The notes beneath the pieces were generated by a model. It saw only the letters and a list, made by a program, of their open reading frames with translations, had not been told where the DNA came from and did not search any database. Below are positions 24,966-33,791 of a DNA stretch of 64,000 bases, piece after piece. The position numbers and the translations under genes were made by a program. This DNA comes from Marthasterias glacialis (lineage: Eukaryota; Echinodermata; Asteroidea; Forcipulatida; Asteriidae). The DNA is taken from the NCBI GenBank assembly GCA_911728455.2, contig OU452227.1, positions 20,245,431-20,309,430 of the forward strand. The letters are read 5' to 3'. Position 1 is the stretch's first letter. The number at the start of each line of letters is the position of its first letter.

Positions 24966-26914
24966 TTGTTTTCACTCTGTTACAGTTTCGTGTACAAAAG
25001 TGCCATTAGACAGGCGTTTGAAGCGCATTCGGAGCAGCCCCGCTCCCTGGTAGTTTCATGGCGGAAGATGGCCCTGGCTGGCCGGGAAAACCGGATTTTC
25101 GGATGCAGGACTATGGCAGCTACCTGCAGGTACAAGAAATTTCTCTCTAGCCCCATTATTTCTGGAGTTATTGGCCGTGGCGCTGCCGACTTCTTTTTTC
25201 GTTTTTTTTTGCTGGTTTCAGTCCAGCACACACGTAGCGGCCTTGGCTATTGTTGACGTACACAGAGCATGGCCGTTTGCACTGGACATCCTCGGGGTGT
25301 CCTCACTCCGCGGTCCCTGCCATCCTCCCTGTTAATCCCACAGCCCCAAAACCGGCATTTTCGGAAAGCCCATGAGCAGGGCTTTCTAACAGTGTCAGAC
25401 TTGTTAGTTTTCCGCCAATAATTTGGGAGATAGGGCCGTTGCTAAGTTTTGGTTTCACTCTGTTACAGTTTCGTGTACAAAAGTGCCATTAGACAGGCGT
25501 TTGAAGCGCATTCGGAGCAGCCCCGCTCCCTGGTAGTTTCAAGGCGGAAGATGGCCCTGGCTGGCTGGGAAAACCGGATTTTCGGATGCAGGACTATGGC
25601 AGCTACCTGCAGGTACAAGAAATTTCTCTCTAGCCCCATTATTTCTGGAGTTATTGGCCGTGGCGCTGCCGACTTCTTTTTTCTTTTTTTTTTTTTTTTT
25701 TTCTTTTGCTGGCTTCAGTCCAGCACACACGTAGCGGCCTTGGCTATTGTTGACGTACACAGAGCATGGCCGTTTGCACTGGACATCTTCGGGGTGTCCT
25801 CACTCCGCGGTCCCTGGCATCCTCCCTGTTAATCCCACAGCCCCAAAACCGGCATTTTCGGAAAGCCCATGAGCAGGGCTTTCTAACAGTGTCAGACTTG
25901 TCAGTTTTCCGCCAATAATTTGGGAGATAGGGCCGTTGCTAAGTTTTGGTTTCACTCTGTTACAGTTTCGTGTACAAAAGTGCCATTAGACAGGCGTTTG
26001 AAGCGCATTCGGAGCAGCCCCGCTCCCTGGTAGTTTCAAGGCGGAAGATGGCCCTGGCTGGCCGGGAAAACCGGATTTTCGGATGCAGGATTATGGAAGC
26101 TACCTGCAGGTACAAGAAATTTCTCTCTAGCCCCATTATTTCTGGAGTTATTGGCCGTGGCGCTGCCGACTTCTTTTTTCGTTTTTTTTTTTTTTTTTTT
26201 TGCTGGCTTCAGTCCAGCACACACGTTGACGTACACAGAGCATGGCCGTTTGCACTGGACATCTTCGGGGTGTCCTCACTCCGCGGTCCCTGGTATCCTC
26301 CCTGTTAATCCCACAGCCCCAAGACCGGCATTTTCGGAAAGCCCATGAGCAGGGCTTTCTAATAGTGTCAGACTTGTCAATTTTCTGCCAATAATTTGGG
26401 AGATAGGGCCGTTGCTAAGTTTTGGTTTCACTCTGTTACAGTTTCGTGTACAAAAGTGCCATTAGACAGGCGTTTGAAGCGCATTCGGAGCAGCCCCGCT
26501 CCCTGGTAGTTTCAAGGCGGAAGATGGCCCTGGCTGGCTGGGAAAACCGGATTTTCGGATGCAGGACTATGGCAGCTACCTGCAGGTACAAGAAATTTCT
26601 CTCTAGCCCCATTATTTCTGGAGTTATTGGCCATGGCGCTGCCGACTTCTTTTTTCGTTTTTTTTTTTTTTTTTTTGCTGGCTTCAGTCCAGCACACACG
26701 TAGCGGCCTTGGCTATTGTTGACGTACACAGAGCATGGCCGTTTGCACTGGACATCTTCGGGGTGTCCTCACTCCGCGGTCCCTGGCATCCTCCCTGTTA
26801 ATCCCACAGCCCCAAGACCGGCATTTTCGGAAAGCCCATGAGCAGGGCTTTCTAACAGTGTCAGACTTGTCAGTTTTCCGCCAATAATTTGGGAGATAGG
26901 GCCGTTGCTAAGTT
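24966..26914 (+). repeat. 1,949-bp four-unit higher-order repeat, copy 3
   Basis: Units 52-55, 10.8 kb downstream of copy 2, with the same lengths, the same marker order and the same 18-bp deletion. It sits after a 978-bp dimer, as copy 1 does. The shared context suggests that a block of at least six units was copied, not four. Confidence 0.92.
25946..26421 (+). repeat. Unit 54 with 18-bp deletion
   Basis: Third carrier of the 18-bp loss, in the distant higher-order copy. It also shares GGATTATGGAAGC and the GTCAATTTTCTGCC tail. Confidence 0.92.
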
Positions 26915-27397
26915 TTGTTTTCACTCTGTTACAGTTTCGTGTACAAAAGTGCCATTAGACAGGCGTTTGAAGCGCATTCGGAGCAGCCCCGCTCCCTGGT
27001 AGTTTCATGGCGGAAGATGGCCCTGGCTGGCCGGGAAAACCGGATTTTCGGATGCAGGACTATGGCAGCTACCTGCAGGTACAAGAAATTTCTCTCTAGC
27101 CCCATTATTTCTGGAGTTATTGGCCGTGGCGCTGCCGACTTCTTTTTTCGTTTTTTTTTGCTGGTTTCAGTCCAGCACACACGTAGTGGCCTTGGCTATT
27201 GTTGACGTACACAGAGCATGGCCGTTTGCACTGGACATCTTCGGGGTGTCCTCACTCCGCGGTCCCTGGCATCCTCCCTGTTAATCCCACAGCCCCAAGA
27301 CCGGCATTTTCGGAAAGCCCATGAGCAGGGCTTTCTAACAGTGTCAGACTTGTCAGTTTTCCGCCAATAATTTGGGAGATAGGGCCGTTGCTAAGTT

Positions 27398-29364
27398 TTG
27401 TTTTCACTCTGTTACAGTTTCGTGTACAAAAGTGCCTTTAGACAGGCGTTTGAAGCGCATTCGGAGCAGCCCCGCTCCCTGGTAGTTTCAAGGCAGAAAA
27501 TGGCTCTGGCTGGCCGGGAAAACCGGATTTTCGGATGCAGGACTATGGCAGCTACCTGCAGGTACAAGAAATTTCTCTCTAGCCCCATTATTTCTGGAGT
27601 TATTGGCCGTGGCGCTGCCGACTTCTTTTTTCGTTTTTTTTTGCTGGTTTCAGTCCAGCACACACGTAGCGGCCTTGGCTATTGTTGACGTACACAGAGC
27701 ATGGCCGTTTGCACTGGACATCCTCGGGGTGTCCTCACTCCGCGGTCCCTGCCATCCTCCCTGTTAATCCCACAGCCCCAAAACCGGCATTTTCGGAAAG
27801 CCCATGAGCAGGGCTTTCTAACAGTGTCAGACTTGTTAGTTTTCCGCCAATAATTTGGGAGATAGGGCCGTTGCTAAGTTTTGGTTTCACTCTGTTACAG
27901 TTTCGTGTACAAAAGTGCCATTAGACAGGCGTTTGAAGCGCATTCGGAGCAGCCCCGCTCCCTGGTAGTTTCAAGGCGGAAGATGGCCCTGGCTGGCTGG
28001 GAAAACCGGATTTTCGGATGCAGGACTATGGCAGCTACCTGCAGGTACAAGAAATTTCTCTCTAGCCCCATTATTTCTGGAGTTATTGGCCGTGGCGCTG
28101 CCGACTTCTTTTTTCTTTTTTTTTTTTTTTTTTTCTTTTGCTGGCTTCAGTCCAGCACACACGTAGCGGCCTTGGCTATTGTTGACGTACACAGAGCATG
28201 GCCGTTTGCACTGGACATCTTCGGGGTGTCCTCACTCCGCGGTCCCTGGCATCCTCCCTGTTAATCCCACAGCCCCAAAACCGGCATTTTCGGAAAGCCC
28301 ATGAGCAGGGCTTTCTAACAGTGTCAGACTTGTCAGTTTTCCGCCAATAATTTGGGAGATAGGGCCGTTGCTAAGTTTTGGTTTCACTCTGTTACAGTTT
28401 CGTGTACAAAAGTGCCATTAGACAGGCGTTTGAAGCGCATTCGGAGCAGCCCCGCTCCCTGGTAGTTTCAAGGCGGAAGATGGCCCTGGCTGGCCGGGAA
28501 AACCGGATTTTCGGATGCAGGATTATGGAAGCTACCTGCAGTTACAAGAAATTTCTCTCTAGCCCCATTATTTCTGGAGTTATTGGCCGTGGCGCTGCCG
28601 ACTTTTTTTTTCGTTTTTTTTTTTTTTTTTTTTGCTGGCTTCAGTCCAGCACACACGTAGCGGCCTTGGCTATTGTTGACGTACACAGAGCATGGCCGTT
28701 TGCACTGGACATCTTCGGGGTGTCCTCACTCCGCGGTCCCTGGTATCCTCCCTGTTAATCCCACAGCCCCAAGACCGGCATTTTCGGAAAGCCCATGAGC
28801 AGGGCTTTCTAATAGTGTCAGACTTGTCAATTTTCTGCCAATAATTTGGGAGATAGGGCCGTTGCTAAGTTTTGGTTTCACTCTGTTACAGTTTCGTGTA
28901 CAAAAGTGCCATTAGACAGGCGTTTGAAGCGCATTCGGAGCAGCCCCGCTCCCTGGTAGTTTCAAGGCGGAAGATGGCCCTGGCTGGCTGGGAAAACCGG
29001 ATTTTCGGATGCAGGACTATGGCAGCTACCTGCAGGTACAAGAAATTTCTCTCTAGCCCCATTATTTCTGGAGTTATTGGCCATGGCGCTGCCGACTTCT
29101 TTTTTCGTTTTTTTTTTTTTTTTTTTGCTGGCTTCAGTCCAGCACACACGTAGCGGCCTTGGCTATTGTTGACGTACACAGAGCATGGCCGTTTGCACTG
29201 GACATCTTCGGGGTGTCCTCACTCCGCGGTCCCTGGCATCCTCCCTGTTAATCCCACAGCCCCAAGACCGGCATTTTCGGAAAGCCCATGAGCAGGGCTT
29301 TCTAACAGTGTCAGACTTGTCAGTTTTCCGCCAATAATTTGGGAGATAGGGCCGTTGCTAAGTT
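27398..29364 (+). repeat. 1,967-bp four-unit higher-order repeat without the 18-bp deletion, copy 2
   Basis: Units 57-60, shifted 9,781 bp from 17617-19583 with no net indel. Private changes include GCAGAAAATGGC in the first unit, and CTGCAGTTACAAG and GACTTTTTTTTTCG in the third. The following unit (29365) also matches 19584, so the duplication spans at least five units. Confidence 0.91.
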
Positions 29365-30836
29365 TTGTTTTCACTCTGTTACAGTTTCGTGTACAAAAGT
29401 GCCATTAGACAGGCGTTTGAAGCGCATTCGGAGCAGCCCCGCTCCCTGGTAGTTTCATGGCGGAAGATGGCCCTGGCTGGCCGGGAAAACCGGATTTTCG
29501 GATGCAGGACTATGGCAGCTACCTGCAGGTACAAGAAATTTCTCTCTAGCCCCATTATTTCTGGAGTTATTGGCCGTGGCGCTGCCGACTTCTTTTTTCG
29601 TTTTTTTTTGCTGGTTTCAGTCCAGCACACACGTAGCGGCCTTGGCTATTGTTGACGTACACAGAGCATGGCCGTTTGCACTGGACATCTTCGGGGTGTC
29701 CTCACTCCGCGGTCCCTGGCATCCTCCCTGTTAATCCCACAGCCCCAAGACCGGCATTTTCGGAAAGCCCATGAGCAGGGCTTTCTAACAGTGTCAGACT
29801 TGTCAGTTTTCCGCCAATAATTTGGGAGATAGGGCCGTTGCTAAGTTTTGTTTTCACTCTGTTACAGTTTCGTGTACAAAAGTGCCATTAGACAGGCGTT
29901 TGAAGCGCATTCGGAGCAGCCCCGCTCCCTGGTAGTTTCAAGGCAGAAGATGGCTCTGGCTGGCCGGGAAAACCGGATTTTCGGATGCAGGACTATGGCA
30001 GCTACCTGCAGGTACAAGAAATTTCTCTCTAGCCCCATTATTTCTGGAGTTATTGGCCGTGGCGCTGCCGACTTCTTTTTTTTTTTTTTTTTTTTTTTTT
30101 TCTTTTGCTGGCTTCAGTCCAGCACACACGTAGCGGCCTTGGCTATTGTTGACGTACACAGAGCATGGCCGTTTGCACTGGACATCTTCGGGGTGTCCTC
30201 ACTCCGCGGTCCCTGGCATCCTCCCTGTTAATCCCACAGCCCCAAAACCGGCATTTTCGGAAAGCCCATGAGCAGGGCTTTCTAACAGTGTCAGACTTGT
30301 CAGTTTTCCGCCAATAATTTGGGAGATAGGGCCGTTGCTAAGTTTTGGTTTCACTCTGTTACAGTTTCGTGTACAAAAGTGCCATTAGACAGGCGTTTGA
30401 AGCGCATTCGGAGCAGCCCCGCTCCCTGGTAGTTTCAAGGCGGAAGATGGCCCTGGCTGGCTGGGAAAACCGGATTTTCGGATGCAGGACTATGGCAGCT
30501 ACCTGCAGGTACAAGAAATTTCTCTCTAGCCCCATTATTTCTGGAGTTATTGGCCATGGCGCTGCCGACTTCTTTTTTCGTTTTTTTTTTTTTTTTTTTT
30601 GCTGGCTTCAGTCCAGCACACACGTAGCGGCCTTGGCTATTGTTGACGTACACAGAGCATGGCCGTTTGCACTGGACATCTTCGGGGTGTCCTCACTCCG
30701 CGGTCCCTGGCATCCTCCCTGTTAATCCCACAGCCCCAAGACCGGCATTTTCGGAAAGCCCATGAGCAGGGCTTTCTAACAGTGTCAGACTTGTCAGTTT
30801 TCCGCCAATAATTTGGGAGATAGGGCCGTTGCTAAG

Positions 30837-30858
30837 TTTTGTTTTCACTCTGTTACAG
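30837..30858 (+). promoter_or_regulatory. 3' splice-site-like tract (representative unit)
   Basis: A pyrimidine-rich stretch ends in TTACAG, with CTAA about 24 bases upstream as a possible branch point. It is present in nearly every unit. Units starting 31333, 42605, 43579, 45046, 46514 and 51394 have TTACGG, losing the AG. Resemblance to an acceptor is seen; use is unproven. Confidence 0.35.
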
Positions 30859-30893
30859 TTTCGTGTACAAAAGTGCCATTAGACAGGCGTTTG

Positions 30894-30906
30894 AAGCGCA
30901 TTCGGA
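30894..30906 (+). promoter_or_regulatory. NRF1-like motif (representative unit)
   Basis: AAGCGCATTCGGA matches the NRF1 palindrome GCGCATGCGCA at 8 of 11 positions. It recurs in almost all units; the units starting 42605, 45046 and 46514 have AAGCGTATTCGG. Binding is a prediction only. Confidence 0.25.
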
Positions 30907-30932
30907 GCAGCCCCGCTCCCTGGTAGTTTCAA

Positions 30933-30946
30933 GGCGGAAGATGGCC
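30933..30946 (+). promoter_or_regulatory. ETS/YY1-like composite with strong-context ATG (representative unit)
   Basis: GGCGGAAGATGGCC contains an ETS-type GGAA core overlapping AAGATGGC, the core of the YY1 consensus. The ATG (30941) has A at -3 and G at +4. Almost every unit keeps it. Exceptions are units 1 and 3 (AAGATAGCC), 40657 (GGACGATGG) and 42112 (GGCAGATGG). Such motifs are common at CpG-island promoters; activity here is inferred, not shown. Confidence 0.35.
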
Positions 30947-30962
30947 CTGGCTGGCCGGGAAA

Positions 30963-30976
30963 ACCGGATTTTCGGA
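30963..30976 (+). repeat. Internal direct repeat, left copy (representative unit)
   Basis: ACCGGATTTTCGGA matches ACCGGCATTTTCGGA at 31235-31249 apart from one inserted C. Both copies are well kept across the array. They may be a trace of an older, shorter repeat inside the unit. Confidence 0.5.
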
Positions 30977-30999
30977 TGCAGGACTATGGCAGCTACCTG

Positions 31000-31009
31000 C
31001 AGGTACAAG
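31000..31009 (+). promoter_or_regulatory. 5' splice-site-like motif (representative unit)
   Basis: CAG|GTACAAG matches the donor consensus at CAG|GTA but has A, not G, at +5, so it is a moderate site at best. It is absent from several units where GT is mutated. Confidence 0.3.
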
Positions 31010-31074
31010 AAATTTCTCTCTAGCCCCATTATTTCTGGAGTTATTGGCCATGGCGCTGCCGACTTCTTTTTTCG

Positions 31075-31094
31075 TTTTTTTTTTTTTTTTTTTT
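31075..31094 (+). repeat. Hypervariable poly-T tract (representative unit, 20 T)
   Basis: Each unit has a T run at this place. Pure runs range from 7 (TTGTATTTTTTT units) to 29 (11013-11041 and 22737-22765). The left margin varies as TTTTTTCG, TTTTTTAG, TTTATTCGG, TTGTA or uninterrupted T. On the opposite strand it is poly-A. Long dA:dT runs disfavour nucleosomes and, in RNA polymerase III transcription of this strand, would terminate; neither role is shown here. Confidence 0.95.
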
Positions 31095-31111
31095 GCTGGC
31101 TTCAGTCCAGC
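31095..31111 (+). repeat. GCTGG/CCAGC inverted repeat after the T tract (representative unit)
   Basis: GCTGG, a 7-base loop and CCAGC form a 5-bp stem. The common loop variants CTTCAGT and TTTCAGT leave the stem intact. It is lost in units 1 and 3. The loop contains the CAG that would end an acceptor preceded by the poly-T tract. Confidence 0.5.
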
Positions 31112-31137
31112 ACACACGTAGCGGCCTTGGCTATTGT

Positions 31138-31145
31138 TGACGTAC
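31138..31145 (+). promoter_or_regulatory. CRE half-site-like TGACGTAC (representative unit)
   Basis: TGACGTAC contains the CREB/ATF half-site TGACG and is kept in nearly all units (GACGTAAA at 54849 and 59196). A full palindromic site is absent, so this is weak. Confidence 0.2.
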
Positions 31146-31234
31146 ACAGAGCATGGCCGTTTGCACTGGACATCTTCGGGGTGTCCTCACTCCGCGGTCC
31201 CTGGCATCCTCCCTGTTAATCCCACAGCCCCAAG

Positions 31235-31249
31235 ACCGGCATTTTCGGA
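31235..31249 (+). repeat. Internal direct repeat, right copy (representative unit)
   Basis: ACCGGCATTTTCGGA is the partner of 30963-30976. The unit variants ACTGGCATTTT and ACCAGCATTTT alter this copy in a minority of units. Confidence 0.5.
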
Positions 31250-31270
31250 AAGCCCATGAGCAGGGCTTTC
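31248..31270 (+). repeat. GAAAGCCC/GGGCTTTC inverted repeat (representative unit)
   Basis: A perfect 8-bp stem with the 7-base loop ATGAGCA occurs in nearly every unit. Units 1 and 3 extend it to 9 bp (AGAAAGCCC/GGGCTTTCT). Exceptions are 1949-2431 (GAAAGTCA), 23496-23987 (GGCAAGCCC) and 55345-55729 (deleted). Two units change only the loop (CCAAGAGCAG at 50821 and 51798). It could fold in RNA or serve as a palindromic protein site. Confidence 0.6.
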
Positions 31271-31298
31271 TAACAGTGTCAGACTTGTCAGTTTTCCG

Positions 31299-31303
31299 CC
31301 AAT
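31299..31303 (+). promoter_or_regulatory. CCAAT motif (representative unit)
   Basis: CCGCCAATAAT contains CCAAT on the plus strand, and ATTGG at 31043-31047 gives one on the minus strand. The plus-strand copy is changed to CCACTAAT in a subset of units (for example 2896, 53326, 57185). It is a short motif with low specificity. Confidence 0.2.
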
Positions 31304-33301
31304 AATTTGGGAGATAGGGCCGTTGCTAAGTTTTGTTTTCACTCTGTTACGGTTTCGTGTACAAAAGTGCCATTAGACAGGCGTTTGAAGCGCATTCGGA
31401 GCAGCCCCGCTCCCTGGTAGTTTCAAGGCGGAAGATGGCCCTGGCTGGCTGGGAAAACCGGATTTTCGGATGCAGGACTATGGCAGCTACCTGCAGGTAC
31501 AAGAAATTTCTCTCTAGCCCCATTATTTCTGGAGTTATTGGCCATGGCGCTGCCGACTTCTTTTTTCGTTTTTTTTTTTTTTTTTGCTGGCTTCAGTCCA
31601 GCACACACGTAGCGGCCTTGGCTATTGTTGACGTACACAGAGCATGGCCGTTTGCACTGGACATCTTCGGGGTGTCCTCACTCCGCGGTCCCTGGCATCC
31701 TCCCTGTTAATCCCACAGCCCCAAGACCGGCATTTTCGGAAAGCCCATGAGCAGGGCTTTCTAACAGTGTCAGACTTGTCAGTTTTCCGCCAATAATTTG
31801 GGAGATAGGGCCGTTGCTAAGTTTTGTTTTCACTCTGTTACAGTTTCGTGTACAAAAGTGCCATTAGACAGGCGTTTGAAGCGCATTCGGAGCAGCCCCG
31901 CTCCCTGGTAGTTTCAAGGCGGAAGATGGCCCTGGCTGGCCGGGAAAACCGGATTTTCGGATGCAGGACTATGGCAGCTACCTGCAGGTACAAGAAATTT
32001 CTCTCTAGCCCCATTATTTCTGGAGTTATTGGCCGTGGCGCTGCCGACTTCTTTTTTCGTTTTTTTTTTTTTTTTTTTTGCTGGCTTCAGTCCAGCACAC
32101 ACGTAGCGGCCTTGGCTATTGTTGACGTACACAGAGCATGGCCGTTTGCACTGGACATCTTCGGGGTGTCCTCACTCCGCGGTCCCTGGCATCCTCCCTG
32201 TTAATCCCACAGCCCCAAGACCGGCATTTTCGGAAAGCCCATGAGCAGGGCTTTCTAACAGTGTCAGACTTGTCAGTTTTCCGCCAATAATTTGGGAGAT
32301 AGGGCCGTTGCTAAGTTTTGTTTTCACTCTGTTACAGTTTCGTGTACAAAAGTGCCATTAGACAGGCGTTTGAAGCGCATTCGGAGCAGCCCCGCTCCCT
32401 GGTAGTTTCAAGGCGGAAGATGGCCCTGGCTGGCCGGGAAAACCGGATTTTCGGATGCAGGACTATGGCAGCTACCTGCAGGTACAAGAAATTTCTCTCT
32501 AGCCCCATTATTTCTGGAGTTATTGGCCATGGCGCTGCCGACTTCTTTTTTTTTTTTTTTTTTTTTTTTTGCTGGCTTCAGTCCAGCACACACGTAGCGG
32601 CCTTGGCTATTGTTGACGTACACAGAGCATGGCCGTTTGCACTGGACATCTTCGGGGTGTCCTCACTCCGCGGTCCCTGGCATCCTCCCTGTTAATCCCA
32701 CAGCCCCAAGACCGGCATTTTCGGAAAGCCCATGAGCAGGGCTTTCTAACAGTGTCAGACTTGTCAGTTTTCCGCCAATAATTTGGGAGATAGGGCCGTT
32801 GCTAAGTTTTGTTTTCACTCTGTTACAGTTTCGTGTACAAAAGTGCCATTAGACAGGCGTTTGAAGCGCATTCGGAGCAGCCCCGCTCCCTGGTAGTTTC
32901 AAGGCGGAAGATGGCCCTGGCTGGCCGGGAAAACCGGATTTTCGGATGCAGGACTATGGCAGCTACCTGCAGGTACAAGAAATTTCTCTCTAGCCCCATT
33001 ATTTCTGGAGTTATTGGCCATGGCGCTGCCGACTTCTTTTTTCGTTTTTTTTTTTTTTTTTTTGCTGGCTTCAGTCCAGCACACACGTAGCGGCCTTGGC
33101 TATTGTTGACGTACACAGAGCATGGCCGTTTGCACTGGACATCTTCGGGGTGTCCTCACTCCGCGGTCCCTGGCATCCTCCCTGTTAATCCCACAGCCCC
33201 AAGACCGGCATTTTCGGAAAGCCCATGAGCAGGGCTTTCTAACAGTGTCAGACTTGTCAGTTTTCCGCCAATAATTTGGGAGATAGGGCCGTTGCTAAGT
33301 T

Positions 33302-33791
33302 TTGTTTTCACTCTGTTACAGTTTCGTGTACAAAAGTGCCATTAGACAGGCGTTTGAAGCGCATTCGGAGCAGCCCCGCTCCCTGGTAGTTTCAAGGCGG
33401 AAGATGGCCCTGGCTGGCGGGAAAACCGGATTTTCGGATGCAGGACTATGGCAGCTACCTGCAGGTACAAGAAATTTCTCTCTAGCCCCATTATTTCTGG
33501 AGTTATTGGCCATGGCGCTGCCGACTTCTTTTTTCGTTTTTTTTTTTTTTTTTGCTGGCTTCAGTCCAGCACACACGTAGCGGCCTTGGCTATTGTTGAC
33601 GTACACAGAGCATGGCCGTTTGCACTGGACATCTTCGGGGTGTCCTCACTCCGCGGTCCCTGGCATCCTCCCTGTTAATCCCACAGCCCCAAGACCGGCA
33701 TTTTCGGAAAGCCCATGAGCAGGGCTTTCTAACAGTGTCAGACTTGTCAGTTTTCCGCCAATAATTTGGGAGATAGGGCCGTTGCTAAGTT
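33302..33791 (+). repeat. Unit 69 with a 1-bp deletion
   Basis: CTGGCTGGCGGGAAAA replaces CTGGCTGGCCGGGAAAA, a single-base loss that shifts the frame after the conserved ATG. Nothing else in the unit reacts to it, which supports a non-coding reading. Confidence 0.85.

Larger units (their letters stand above)
8343..29847 (+). repeat. Array domain 2: higher-order-repeat mosaic, units 18-61
   Basis: Unit starts: 8343, 8835, 9327, 9810, 10302, 10785, 11280, 11770, 12258, 12741, 13238, 13714, 14207, 14690, 15187, 15663, 16156, 16639, 17129, 17617, 18100, 18597, 19091, 19584, 20067, 20559, 21051, 21534, 22026, 22509, 23004, 23496, 23988, 24478, 24966, 25449, 25946, 26422, 26915, 27398, 27881, 28378, 28872, 29365. 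The series of unit lengths repeats in blocks (for example 483-497-476-493 and 490-488), and the same diagnostic substitutions recur in the same order. Copies of blocks are therefore more alike than adjacent units are, which defines higher-order repeats. Many units carry GGCTGGGAAAACC in place of GGCCGGGAAAACC, and TTTTGGTTTCAC at their start. Confidence 0.9.
30859..31002 (+). other. Exon-like segment between splice-site-like motifs (representative unit)
   Basis: 144 bp, exactly 48 codons, lies between the acceptor-like TTACAG and the donor-like CTGCAG|GTACAAG, and contains an ATG in strong context. The donor GT is lost in the units starting 53358, 54352 and 61675 (CAGGAACAAG) and 28378 (CAGTTACAAG), and the ATG is lost in units 1 and 3. 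The weak conservation argues against a maintained exon, but a repeated non-coding transcript remains possible. Confidence 0.25.
30839..31332 (+). repeat. Representative unit 64 (494 bp), used to describe the internal layout
   Basis: This is a common-form unit. Counted by hand it has 250 G+C of 494 (51%) and 23 CpGs, giving a CpG observed/expected ratio of about 0.73. The frame used by the recurrent plus-strand open frame is closed by TAA two codons upstream of the TTG start, so units cannot join into one long reading frame. From that TTG, 126 codons are open in this unit; from the first ATG (30941) only 92. The T tract length decides which of three C-terminal frames follows, and it varies from unit to unit. 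Confidence 0.9.

Noticed and set aside
31075-31111. SINE or LINE insertion with poly-A tail
   Set aside because: The poly-A on the minus strand is suggestive, but no Pol III A/B boxes, reverse-transcriptase reading frame or clear target-site duplication were found. An ancient insertion cannot be excluded.
30929-31147. Minus-strand open frames rich in Lys, as genes
   Set aside because: The Lys run is just the poly-A complement of the T tract. The frame varies with tract length, and the rest mirrors the plus-strand repeat.
30839-31219. Recurrent plus-strand open frame of 93-153 codons in every unit, as a gene
   Set aside because: It opens with TTG, is closed by TAA just upstream, and ends in a poly-Phe run whose length switches among three C-termini. 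Frameshifts and ATG losses occur in several units. No domain is recognisable.
31248-31270. Intrinsic bacterial terminator or histone 3' stem-loop
   Set aside because: No T run follows the stem, and the 8-bp stem with a 7-base loop does not match the 6-bp/4-base histone element.
30839-31332. Centromeric alpha-satellite or CENP-B box
   Set aside because: The period is not about 171 bp, and I found no TTCGNNNNANNCGGG match on either strand of the unit.
30839-31332. tRNA, 5S or other rRNA gene repeat
   Set aside because: No cloverleaf, no B box GGTTCGANTCC, and no rRNA segment recognised.
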